64,000 bases of DNA, taken from the NCBI RefSeq assembly GCF_008121495.1, contig NZ_CP043051.1, positions 2,499,001-2,563,000 of the forward strand, written 5' to 3'. Position numbers and translations under genes: made by a program. The DNA comes from Mediterraneibacter gnavus ATCC 29149 (lineage in GTDB: Bacteria > Bacillota > Clostridia > Lachnospirales > Lachnospiraceae). The first letter of the stretch is position 1; each line of letters starts with the position of its first letter. Positions 1-6,891 of the stretch are shown here, in pieces. Below the pieces are notes generated by a model. The model did not search any database, had not been told where the DNA came from, and worked only from the letters and a program-made list of their open reading frames with translations.

Positions 1-642
1 GCACGTGCTTATAGCGATACAGCACACCCAATGATTGAAGAAATAATAAGGACAGCCACATCTTATACGGTATTTTTCTGGCTGATTGTTCTTATATTTT
101 CTGTCATTTTCTTTTCAAGAGAATATACGGATTCAACAATTAAAATTGCGATTGCAAGCGGACAAAGCCGAATTAAGTTTTTTGTTGCGAAATATATTGT
201 GATTACGATTACCAGTATATTTCTATACTTTTCATTTATTATGATTGCATTTATAATAGAATGTGCGAAATTTAATGTTCCAATACAACTGTTTCCAATG
301 CTGAAAATTGCAGGACTAAATTGTATGGTTATGGGAGCATTTATCGGAATCACACTTATGTTATGTGTAATATTCAAACATACGGCAATCGTTGTAGGTG
401 CTATGTCATTGTTTACATTTAGTGGACCGCTTATCTATATGATGACATGGGATAATATGTCGGTTCAGTCATGGAGAGTTCTAACCTACTTAAAAATAAA
501 TCCTATGTACTACTGGATGAATACTTGTTCTTACAATATGATAAATCATTTAGAAATCAATATTCTGACTTATTTTGTAGGAACTGTAATTATTACATTT
601 CTTGTTTCAGCATTGATATTAAGAAAGCAAGAAATACGCTAA
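1..642 (+). CDS. ABC-2 type transporter permease, lantibiotic/bacitracin-resistance-like (5' cut by window)
   Basis: The reading frame is open from base 1, so the true start is upstream of the window; the first internal ATG is at 31. The visible part is very hydrophobic, with about five membrane segments and a cytoplasmic stretch containing SREYTDSTIKIAIASGQSR, the typical coupling loop of ABC-2 permeases of the lantibiotic immunity / BcrB type. It would form the membrane part of an exporter or peptide-resistance transporter, with the ATPase expected just upstream. The histidine kinase gene follows directly on the same strand. This arrangement (transporter plus two-component system) is common as ICE cargo for antimicrobial peptide resistance. 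The specific substrate cannot be read from the sequence. Confidence 0.7.
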   Translation, partial: ARAYSDTAHPMIEEIIRTATSYTVFFWLIVLIFSVIFFSREYTDSTIKIAIASGQSRIKFFVAKYIVITITSIFLYFSFIMIAFIIECAKFNVPIQLFPMLKIAGLNCMVMGAFIGITLMLCVIFKHTAIVVGAMSLFTFSGPLIYMMTWDNMSVQSWRVLTYLKINPMYYWMNTCSYNMINHLEINILTYFVGTVIITFLVSALILRKQEIR

Positions 643-668
643 TCATAACAGAAAGGGGAAATGCGAAT

Positions 669-1547
669 ATGTTATATTTTTTATTGATTTGTCTTATTTT
701 CATATTAGTATTTTCCCTATTCTCTATTATCAGAACCATTCATAATATAAATAAGCAAATAAAGGAACAGCGGAAAATACGGGTGTCCTTATCAAATAAG
801 TATATTGAAGAATTAGCTTATGCAATCAATCAAAAAGATACTCTACATAAAAAAATGCAGGTTCAAATTAAGCAGGAGGAAGAACAGTTAAAACAATCTA
901 TATCTAATATAAGCCATGATTTAAGAACACCTTTGACATCTATACAAGGCTATTTAACACTTTTGCAGGAATGTGAAAATAAACAGGAGCAAGAACAATA
1001 TCTGAAAATCATTAAAGCAAAAACTGACTATCTCACAGAGTTAGTGCAATACTTTTATGATTTGTCTGTGTTAGAAAATGAGCAATCGGATGTTGAATGT
1101 GAGCGTATTGATATAAATAGAATTGTTACAGATTGTTTAATTGAAAAGTATTATGAATTTGGAGAAATCCAGCCAATCATTCAAACAGAAAATTCTCCTG
1201 TATGGATATACGGAAATAATCTTATCTGTAAACGAATTATTGAAAATTTAATTGTAAATGCACTTCGTTATTCAGATAACTACATTGAAGTTTCTATCAA
1301 TCAAAAAGGAGTGTTCACGATTAAAAATTCAACAAAATCTCTTGATAATATTGATGTAAACTTATTATTTAACAAGTTTTATACCCCTGATAAGTCACGC
1401 AACAAAGGAAGTTCTGGTTTAGGCTTGTATATTGTAAAAGAATTGCTAAAAAAAATTGACGGTAAAATTGAAAATGTAAGTTACGAAGGAAATATTTTGT
1501 CTATCAGCATTTGTTTTCCCTTGTATAATGATAAAAAGTTACTGTGA
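669..1547 (+). CDS. Sensor histidine kinase
   Basis: This is a 292-aa membrane histidine kinase. The ATG at 669 is chosen because GAAAGGGGA lies about 10 bases upstream; longer in-frame starts would overlap the permease gene. A single N-terminal membrane helix (about residues 2-22) is followed by a short coiled linker. The H box is SHDLRTPLTS with phospho-accepting His83, the N box is IIENLIVNALRYS (Asn197), and the G box is GSSGLGLYIVKE near residues 255-265. There is almost no extracellular sensor domain, as in intramembrane-sensing kinases paired with peptide-resistance ABC transporters. The partner response regulator is not in the window and is probably upstream with the transporter ATPase. 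Confidence 0.88.
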   Translation: MLYFLLICLIFILVFSLFSIIRTIHNINKQIKEQRKIRVSLSNKYIEELAYAINQKDTLHKKMQVQIKQEEEQLKQSISNISHDLRTPLTSIQGYLTLLQECENKQEQEQYLKIIKAKTDYLTELVQYFYDLSVLENEQSDVECERIDINRIVTDCLIEKYYEFGEIQPIIQTENSPVWIYGNNLICKRIIENLIVNALRYSDNYIEVSINQKGVFTIKNSTKSLDNIDVNLLFNKFYTPDKSRNKGSSGLGLYIVKELLKKIDGKIENVSYEGNILSISICFPLYNDKKLL

Positions 1548-1582
1548 TCAGAACATCTGAATACAGTAACTTTTTATTTTTC
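1533..1582 (+). terminator. Bidirectional rho-independent terminator
   Basis: A perfect 13-bp stem (1533-1545 with 1563-1575, core GTTACTGT/ACAGTAAC) with a 17-base loop is followed by TTTTTATTTTT. It starts inside the last codons of the kinase gene. The A/T tracts on both arms let it also serve the convergent minus-strand gene ending at 1582. Confidence 0.85.
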
Positions 1583-1947
1583 TAGTAGCTTTGACTTTCT
1601 TTTATAAGTCTTTCAAAATATTCTCTTTTATTCTCTGGAAGTTGATTTAAAAATTCTTCCAGCCATTTTTCTTCCTCTTCCAAAATTCCCTCGTCCTCAT
1701 AATACTCTGGGTATTCCAAATATATTTCATGTTCTCTTTCTTCTTGTTCTTCGTCAGCCTGTGCTAAGTCCATATATTTTCCAATAAGGAATTGAAGATA
1801 TTGACTATATCCTAGAGAACCAACTAAATAAGTAATTCGTTGATAGTCTTTTAATGTCATTTCTATTTTGTTAGTTAATAAGTCATAGTCATAAGAAGAA
1901 CAAATCTCTAAAAATTCCTGTTCCTGCATTTCTGCTTTTTTCATCAT
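1582..1947 (-). CDS. Small acidic hypothetical protein of the ICE
   Basis: This is a 121-aa soluble protein with no signal or membrane segment. It is strikingly acidic in the middle and C-terminal parts (runs such as EEQEEREHE, EDEGILEEEEKWLEE) and rich in Tyr. It lies 16 bp downstream of the HTH-like gene at 1964 and is probably co-transcribed with it. In Tn916 this position carries the regulatory genes orf7/orf8, but I see no sigma-factor regions 2 or 4. I do not recognise the family; a DNA-mimic or regulatory partner role would be speculation from its charge alone. Confidence 0.6.
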   Translation of the reverse strand: MMKKAEMQEQEFLEICSSYDYDLLTNKIEMTLKDYQRITYLVGSLGYSQYLQFLIGKYMDLAQADEEQEEREHEIYLEYPEYYEDEGILEEEEKWLEEFLNQLPENKREYFERLIKESQSY

Positions 1948-1963
1948 ATACGCTCCACATCTG

Positions 1964-2188
1964 CTAAAATTTTAAATTCTTGCCAACTACACAAATAAAT
2001 TCTTCTGGACTAGGTATCTTATTTCCAAATAAGCGTTGAAATTCCGCTTGCTTGTCTGGGTCATCACTATTTCTAGCTTCATCAATAGCATACTGCATTT
2101 CTCTGCGAATTTCAGATACCGAACAGCCATTTGTTTTAGCCATTCTTTTTATAAGCTCTTTACTATCCTTTTTACGAAATCTTAACAT
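1964..2188 (-). CDS. Small HTH-like protein, Spo0A-C-terminal-domain-like
   Basis: This is a 74-aa basic protein. Residues 10-40 (IKRMAKTNGCSVSEIRREMQ) look like a helix-turn-helix of the short proteins often annotated as Spo0A C-terminal-domain-like in clostridia. The C-terminus (RLFGNKIPSPEEFI) is the conserved tail of that group as I remember it. The gene is divergent from the XRE regulator at 2337, with shared regulatory DNA between them (2189-2336), and leads into the acidic protein gene. It probably has a regulatory role in the element; the target is unknown. Confidence 0.55.
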   Translation of the reverse strand: MLRFRKKDSKELIKRMAKTNGCSVSEIRREMQYAIDEARNSDDPDKQAEFQRLFGNKIPSPEEFICVVGKNLKF

Positions 2189-2272
2189 ATAGACATACCC
2201 CTTTGCATTTATATTCTTCCATATTTTAAACTTTTTAGCCTGAATATATACTGAAAGAATTGTTCATTTATA

Positions 2273-2308
2273 CAGAGTATTATATTACACTCTGCGAATG
2301 GTTACAAT
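2273..2308 (+). promoter_or_regulatory. Promoter with overlapping palindrome, XRE regulator
   Basis: TTATAT (2280-2285) and TACAAT (2303-2308) are separated by 17 bases, with a GTG start at 2337 preceded by AAAGGAGAGG. An inverted repeat CAGAGT / ACTCTG (2273-2278 and 2289-2294) overlaps the -35 box. It would suit autoregulation by the XRE protein; this is inference from position and symmetry. Confidence 0.5.
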
Positions 2309-2336
2309 ATAAAAAAGCAGGAAAGGAGAGGAAACT

Positions 2337-2699
2337 GTGGAAGTTGATTACAAAGCAATCGGACAGCGTATTAAAATTGCAAGAATTAAAAAGGGCGTAA
2401 CACAAGAAACCGTTGCCGACCTTATAGACATTACGCCAGCACACATGAGCAATGTAGAAACAGGAAAAACAAAAGTCAGTTTACCAACCTTGATTGCGAT
2501 TGCCAATGCACTTTCTGTATCAGTCGATACTCTTTTATGCGATAATGTGATTACTTCTAAAATCGTTTTTGAAAAAGAAGCAAAAGATATTTTGTCAGAC
2601 TGTGATGAATACGAAGTACGTTTCTTAGTAGATTTAATGAAGTCTGCTAAAATAGCGTTTCGTAAAGACAAGGATATACGCAATCAATTTCAAAAATAA
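2337..2699 (+). CDS. XRE-family transcriptional regulator (Tn916 Orf9-like)
   Basis: A 120-aa protein starts at GTG 2337 with a strong RBS (GAAAGGAGAGG). Residues 5-65 form a Cro/CI-type helix-turn-helix (IGQRIKIARIKKGVTQETVA, then HMSNVETGK). The C-terminal half is a short helical tail. It is transcribed opposite to the conjugation genes, exactly as orf9 is in Tn916, so it is likely the element's repressor-type regulator acting on the adjacent intergenic region. Confidence 0.85.
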   Translation: MEVDYKAIGQRIKIARIKKGVTQETVADLIDITPAHMSNVETGKTKVSLPTLIAIANALSVSVDTLLCDNVITSKIVFEKEAKDILSDCDEYEVRFLVDLMKSAKIAFRKDKDIRNQFQK

Positions 2700-2747
2700 C
2701 CGTAGCTGTAAGGCACATAAATGTGTATTACAGGCTACGGTCTTTTT
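2700..2747 (+). terminator. Rho-independent terminator
   Basis: CCGTAGC-TGTAA (2700-2711) pairs with TTACAGGCTACGG (2728-2740), with one bulged base, and is followed by TCTTTTTAT. It sits between the converging XRE and TcpC genes and probably stops both. Confidence 0.85.
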
Positions 2748-2754
2748 ATATCAT

Positions 2755-3666
2755 TTATTCTACAATCTTCCAGTTGCTATCCTTTTGTAGCACAAGTTCA
2801 TACTGTGATACTTGTGTTGCCTTTGTCTGATTATCAATGAATTTTACCGCAACCTTGACTTTCACATTGTCCCCGTCCTTTGTAAAGATAGGGTTTACCA
2901 ATTCAGAATAAAGATAGTCCCTGCCGATAGGTTCAATCACATTTCCCGATACATAGTAGGCAAGTTCTTTTTCTGTGGCTGTCGGGTACAGCTTAAAGAA
3001 TGTTTCCAGAAATGCGGTAGCGTCATTTACCGTATCAGCGTCTACGCTTGTGTCTGTTTCTGGTGTCTTAGGCTCATAGTCTGATTTTTCGATTGCTGGT
3101 GCAAGGGTAGGGTTCTGAACGATTACCATATCCCCGTCAGCGTCCACATGGACTTTTACGGTATAGGTTGCCGTGACATTACTTGTCTGTTCTCCCTCTT
3201 TTATCTGCTGATCTACTTCGTAGGTAGCAGAAAAAGTGTCCGTTCCCGATTGCTCGATATGCCATACAATCACATCTGTAACTGTGGAGCTGGTCGGTAT
3301 ATCCGTTCTGATTGTATCAACATTCAAATCCTGCAATTCTTTTGTCAGATAACCGCTGATTGCCTGCGTTCTTGCTTCAATCGCTTCTTTGCTGTTATCC
3401 CATGTGTAATAGGACTTCGCAAAATTCTTCACGAAATTTTCAATCCCGTTGGTGTCCTGCAAGCGAAGTTCAATGATTTCTTTTTCATGGGTCGTGTGCT
3501 GGTCGATAGCGGTAAAATTCTTATACACTCCAAAGCTCACGCTTGCGATAAGCACCACCCACAACGCAATCACGGTTTTCTTATGTGTGCCTACCTTAAC
3601 AGTACGCACCTTTTTTTCTTTTGGTTCTTTGATAGTTTCTGTCTGTTTCTTATTCTTCTTAAACAT
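2755..3666 (-). CDS. tcpC: TcpC-family conjugal transfer protein (Tn916 Orf13-like)
   Basis: A bitopic inner-membrane component of the conjugation channel. The ATG at 3666 is chosen because AAAGGA lies 10 bases upstream; an in-frame TTG at 3675 is too close to it. The N-terminal ~35 residues are basic and cytoplasmic (MFKKNKKQ), one membrane helix follows (about residues 32-52, VIALWVVLIASVSFGVY), and the rest is extracytoplasmic with two NTF2-like repeats as in TcpC: residues ~75-175 and ~210-303. A Pro/Thr-rich linker (EPKTPETDTSVDAD) joins them. It is the last gene of the conjugation operon here, 16 bp after the hydrolase gene. Confidence 0.9.
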   Translation of the reverse strand: MFKKNKKQTETIKEPKEKKVRTVKVGTHKKTVIALWVVLIASVSFGVYKNFTAIDQHTTHEKEIIELRLQDTNGIENFVKNFAKSYYTWDNSKEAIEARTQAISGYLTKELQDLNVDTIRTDIPTSSTVTDVIVWHIEQSGTDTFSATYEVDQQIKEGEQTSNVTATYTVKVHVDADGDMVIVQNPTLAPAIEKSDYEPKTPETDTSVDADTVNDATAFLETFFKLYPTATEKELAYYVSGNVIEPIGRDYLYSELVNPIFTKDGDNVKVKVAVKFIDNQTKATQVSQYELVLQKDSNWKIVE

Positions 3667-3682
3667 ATTTTTCAAGTCCTTT

Positions 3683-4690
3683 CTATTGTTTTACTCGTCC
3701 TGCACCGATTAAGTGCTGTTGCCAGTAACTACTACTTAGGTCTGCATATCCTATCGGGTCGCCTGCATGGTACATCTGATTATTTCCTACATAAATGCCG
3801 ACGTGGGTTACATACGAACCAGCGTTATAGGTAGAATGGAAAAATACCAAGTCCCCAGCCTTTGCCTGCGAGAGTGGAAGATGTTGGGTAGCGTCATACT
3901 GTGCTTGTGCTGTTCTCGGTAAGGAGATACCAGCTTTTCCATAACACCATTGCACAAGTCCGCTACAATCAAAGGAAGTGTTCGGGTTACTGCCACCATA
4001 CACATATTTCCAGCCTTGATATTTCAATGCTTCATTCATAATCGCTTGTGCCGTCGCATTATCAAAATGTGCCACGGTCAGATATTGATTGACTAATTCC
4101 ACATAGAACATATTTCCATAGCCATACCGCCAGCCCCCATTCTTTGCAACGGCTATCGGGTTGGTATAGGTTACTTTCTTTCCACCCGATTTCTCACGGG
4201 CGAAGCTCTCTGCAAGGTTAAAGGTATGTTTCTTTCCTTTTCCTGCCACATATCCCACATAGCCACCGCCATAGTTATAGGACTGTATCGCTACATTCAA
4301 GTCGTCGATACCTTGATTTTTGCAGGAAGAAAGCAGGGACGCAAAATACTTACACCCCTGCTTGATTGAGCTTTCCGTATCTAAAGAGTTGGGCGGTAGT
4401 CCCAGACTTTCTGAACTCTGCATAACATCTTCTGCCGTACCGCCACTTTCTACTTGAATGATAGCCAATAGCACATTGACATACTCAGAAATGCCGTATT
4501 CTCTGGCGTACTTTTCCACCATAGGCTGATGTTTCAAGACTTCTGCGGATAAGTTCATACCCGTAATGCCAGAAGAAAAATTGCTGTTTTCGTCGTCGCT
4601 GTCTGCACTAATGAGGACACCAAAGAAAAGCACCAGAGAAAAGAGGATAGGAAACAGACTGCCAATGAGAGCGATATGTTTCAGTTTCAT
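3683..4690 (-). CDS. Bifunctional lysozyme / NlpC-P60 peptidase (Tn916 Orf14, TcpG-like)
   Basis: This 335-aa cell wall hydrolase would open the peptidoglycan for the conjugation machine. An N-terminal membrane anchor (residues ~8-28) is followed by an SLT-type lysozyme domain (~50-195) with VLLAIIQVESGG containing the catalytic Glu. The C-terminal NlpC/P60 domain (~215-335) has the catalytic Cys in FDCSGLVQW and the His in THVGIYVG. Domain order and length match CwlT/Orf14. The ATG overlaps the end of the tcpH-like gene by 4 bases, consistent with translational coupling. Confidence 0.93.
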   Translation of the reverse strand: MKLKHIALIGSLFPILFSLVLFFGVLISADSDDENSNFSSGITGMNLSAEVLKHQPMVEKYAREYGISEYVNVLLAIIQVESGGTAEDVMQSSESLGLPPNSLDTESSIKQGCKYFASLLSSCKNQGIDDLNVAIQSYNYGGGYVGYVAGKGKKHTFNLAESFAREKSGGKKVTYTNPIAVAKNGGWRYGYGNMFYVELVNQYLTVAHFDNATAQAIMNEALKYQGWKYVYGGSNPNTSFDCSGLVQWCYGKAGISLPRTAQAQYDATQHLPLSQAKAGDLVFFHSTYNAGSYVTHVGIYVGNNQMYHAGDPIGYADLSSSYWQQHLIGAGRVKQ

Positions 4691-6891
4691 TTTTTCTTTT
4701 GTCCTTTCTTCGTTACAAGGTTACGTTTTTTCTCTGTGGTCTGCTGGTTCTTTTGGACGGTCTGCGTCTGCTGAACCTTTATCCTGCGGTCTTTGGTGTA
4801 ATTCTGGCGTGTTTCCTGCGATACTACTTTTTCTACATTCTGCCTATGTACTGTCTGCGTAGGTTGGGTCGCTTTTCTATCAGAAGCACCAGAAGATAAC
4901 GGACGCTCTTTGATAACATTTGTCTTGACTGGTTCACTTGCTTTTGAAGTGGTCGCTGTGGCAGGGCGTTTGACTTCCTGCATTTTTTCCGCACTCGGCT
5001 TTGAAGCTGTGGCTGGTCGCTCATGGGGACGGGTAGCTCCCGTTGTCGCTGATCCGTCAGACTTTCGCTGTGCCTGCCTTGCTTCTTGTGCCTTTTGAAG
5101 CTCCATACGCTTGTCAGCGATATTTTGTCTATGTTGTTCCTGCTTTTCCAAGCGTCCCGTCTGTCTGTACTGCTGTTCCTGCACCATGCCACGCTTGAAG
5201 TCGGACACGCTGGACTTTGCCTTTTCCTTTGCGGAATACACCGCATAAGCGGTCTGTGTCGGCATATCCTTGATGTTTTCTTTGACAGCGTTTGCTTTGT
5301 CTTTCACTTTATTTTTCGTATCTAAGACAGCACCCACCTTTGAGCCTGCACGCTGTCCCATGCTGGAAGTGGTATTGCCCCGATTTTCTTTAGAAGCTGT
5401 ATTTTTTCTTTCAGCTCGTTTATTAGCAACGGCACTTCCAGCCACCGCACCAGCCACACCGCCCGAAATACCGCCAGCACTTACCGCCCTTGCAATACGG
5501 TGTTCCATACGCCTAGCCCTATGTCGCATAAACAGATACGGTCTGCGGAATATCCTGCGTCCCATGCTTTGACTGTCGCCAGCATTAAGTGAGAACATAC
5601 TCATTAAGTCGCCCAGCTTCATATAAATACCAGCAAAACACACTATCTGCAAGAACGCCACCATGAAAAACGGGTAGTCTGTGGAGATGTTATAAAACAT
5701 ACTGGAAATGCTGAACGCCACCGTTACAATGAGCGTTATTCCTGCCCGTGTCATTATGGTATTAAATACCCTCACGATTGCCTGCTTTGCCATGCTTTCA
5801 TAGCTCGGTATCATGGAGAGTAAAAAACTGATAGGCAAAAACATTGCAAAGATAATAAAAAGTATCTGGCTGAACAACATCATGCCCGTAAGCAAGAATA
5901 CAAATATCGTTATCCCTAAATTGAAGAACAGTAGGAAAAACACCATACCTAAACGGTTTACGACCTGCGGTATCGTCAGATTGTTGTTGTCGTTATCCTC
6001 AATTTCTGTTTTCACGACTTCCTCTCTGGTCTTGCCGTCCTCGTCCTCTGGGCTTGTTGATACAAGAGCTTCGACACGGTCTGTCCCGATTTCTTCTGCG
6101 TTGCTGTTACCGAATTGCAGAAGTAGCCACGGCTGTTGTACTTGAATAGAAAATAAGCTGTCCCGTATCAAGTCCACGCTGTCTTTGCCCTCGCTGTCAG
6201 AGTTGGGGAGCATGATTTTTGTTCCCAAGTCCAAAGAAGCGGTACTGATGTCTGATGAAAATTCATTTATCTTCTTGATATAGTCGGGAGCGTAGGCAAT
6301 AAAGGAAGCGGACAGCACGAACACCACCACAAAGTTGATAACAGCGTGAAGTGCCTTGCTGGTTTCCCGTTTTATCAGTCCCGTATAAGCAACATAAAGT
6401 CCCACCACTAAGATAATGAGAAGCAGGAAACCGACATAAAAGCCAGAACTGGAAAAACCGTTCTGTGTTACGCCTGCAAGGGTCTGTATGCTTTTTCCGA
6501 TACTGTCTGCCATATCATTGATGAAGTCCAGCTTATAGGCTTCCTGCACCACATAGCCCGTAGCATTGCTTAAATAAAGGCTTATCGTCCAGACAAAGTT
6601 GGTAATGCAGTAAAGCCCGTACTGCACCGATTTTCCAATCCCGTCCAGCCAGTTCCACGGCAACCACGACCAGCTATTATCCACATAAAAATCAAGCTGG
6701 TAGTTGGAAAGAGAATATTTTGAATATAGATTTTCTGCGTTTATGGTATCGTCCACAAGCCCCGTCGCATGAGCTACCGTCCCCAAAAGTGAAAGCAGGA
6801 TAAGGGAGAGTGCCACGACAAACAGAACCATTTTGAGAAAGTGGAAAATCTTCTTTTTTTTGAACGCACCTTTTATCCTTTCTTTCATCAC
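4687..6891 (-). CDS. VirB6-like conjugation membrane protein (Tn916 Orf15, TcpH-like)
   Basis: A 734-aa polytopic protein. A signal/first helix (residues ~18-42, ending TVAHATG) is followed by about seven further membrane segments between residues ~75 and ~430, a conserved acidic stretch between TM groups, and then a long hydrophilic C-terminal tail (about 470-734). The tail is very rich in Lys, Arg, Gln, Thr and Ala and is probably disordered and cytoplasmic. This is the architecture of Orf15/TcpH, the VirB6-like channel core. It overlaps the VirB4 gene by 4 bases at its start and the hydrolase gene at its end. Confidence 0.9.
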   Translation of the reverse strand: MMKERIKGAFKKKKIFHFLKMVLFVVALSLILLSLLGTVAHATGLVDDTINAENLYSKYSLSNYQLDFYVDNSWSWLPWNWLDGIGKSVQYGLYCITNFVWTISLYLSNATGYVVQEAYKLDFINDMADSIGKSIQTLAGVTQNGFSSSGFYVGFLLLIILVVGLYVAYTGLIKRETSKALHAVINFVVVFVLSASFIAYAPDYIKKINEFSSDISTASLDLGTKIMLPNSDSEGKDSVDLIRDSLFSIQVQQPWLLLQFGNSNAEEIGTDRVEALVSTSPEDEDGKTREEVVKTEIEDNDNNNLTIPQVVNRLGMVFFLLFFNLGITIFVFLLTGMMLFSQILFIIFAMFLPISFLLSMIPSYESMAKQAIVRVFNTIMTRAGITLIVTVAFSISSMFYNISTDYPFFMVAFLQIVCFAGIYMKLGDLMSMFSLNAGDSQSMGRRIFRRPYLFMRHRARRMEHRIARAVSAGGISGGVAGAVAGSAVANKRAERKNTASKENRGNTTSSMGQRAGSKVGAVLDTKNKVKDKANAVKENIKDMPTQTAYAVYSAKEKAKSSVSDFKRGMVQEQQYRQTGRLEKQEQHRQNIADKRMELQKAQEARQAQRKSDGSATTGATRPHERPATASKPSAEKMQEVKRPATATTSKASEPVKTNVIKERPLSSGASDRKATQPTQTVHRQNVEKVVSQETRQNYTKDRRIKVQQTQTVQKNQQTTEKKRNLVTKKGQKKK

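Noticed and set aside
471..668. Longer start for the histidine kinase
   Set aside because: The first 66 residues would overlap the permease gene in another frame and lack a membrane helix; the ATG at 669 has a good RBS.
3148..3834. 228-aa plus-strand frame across tcpC and the hydrolase gene
   Set aside because: Runs antisense over two recognised genes and their junction; no domain and no RBS.
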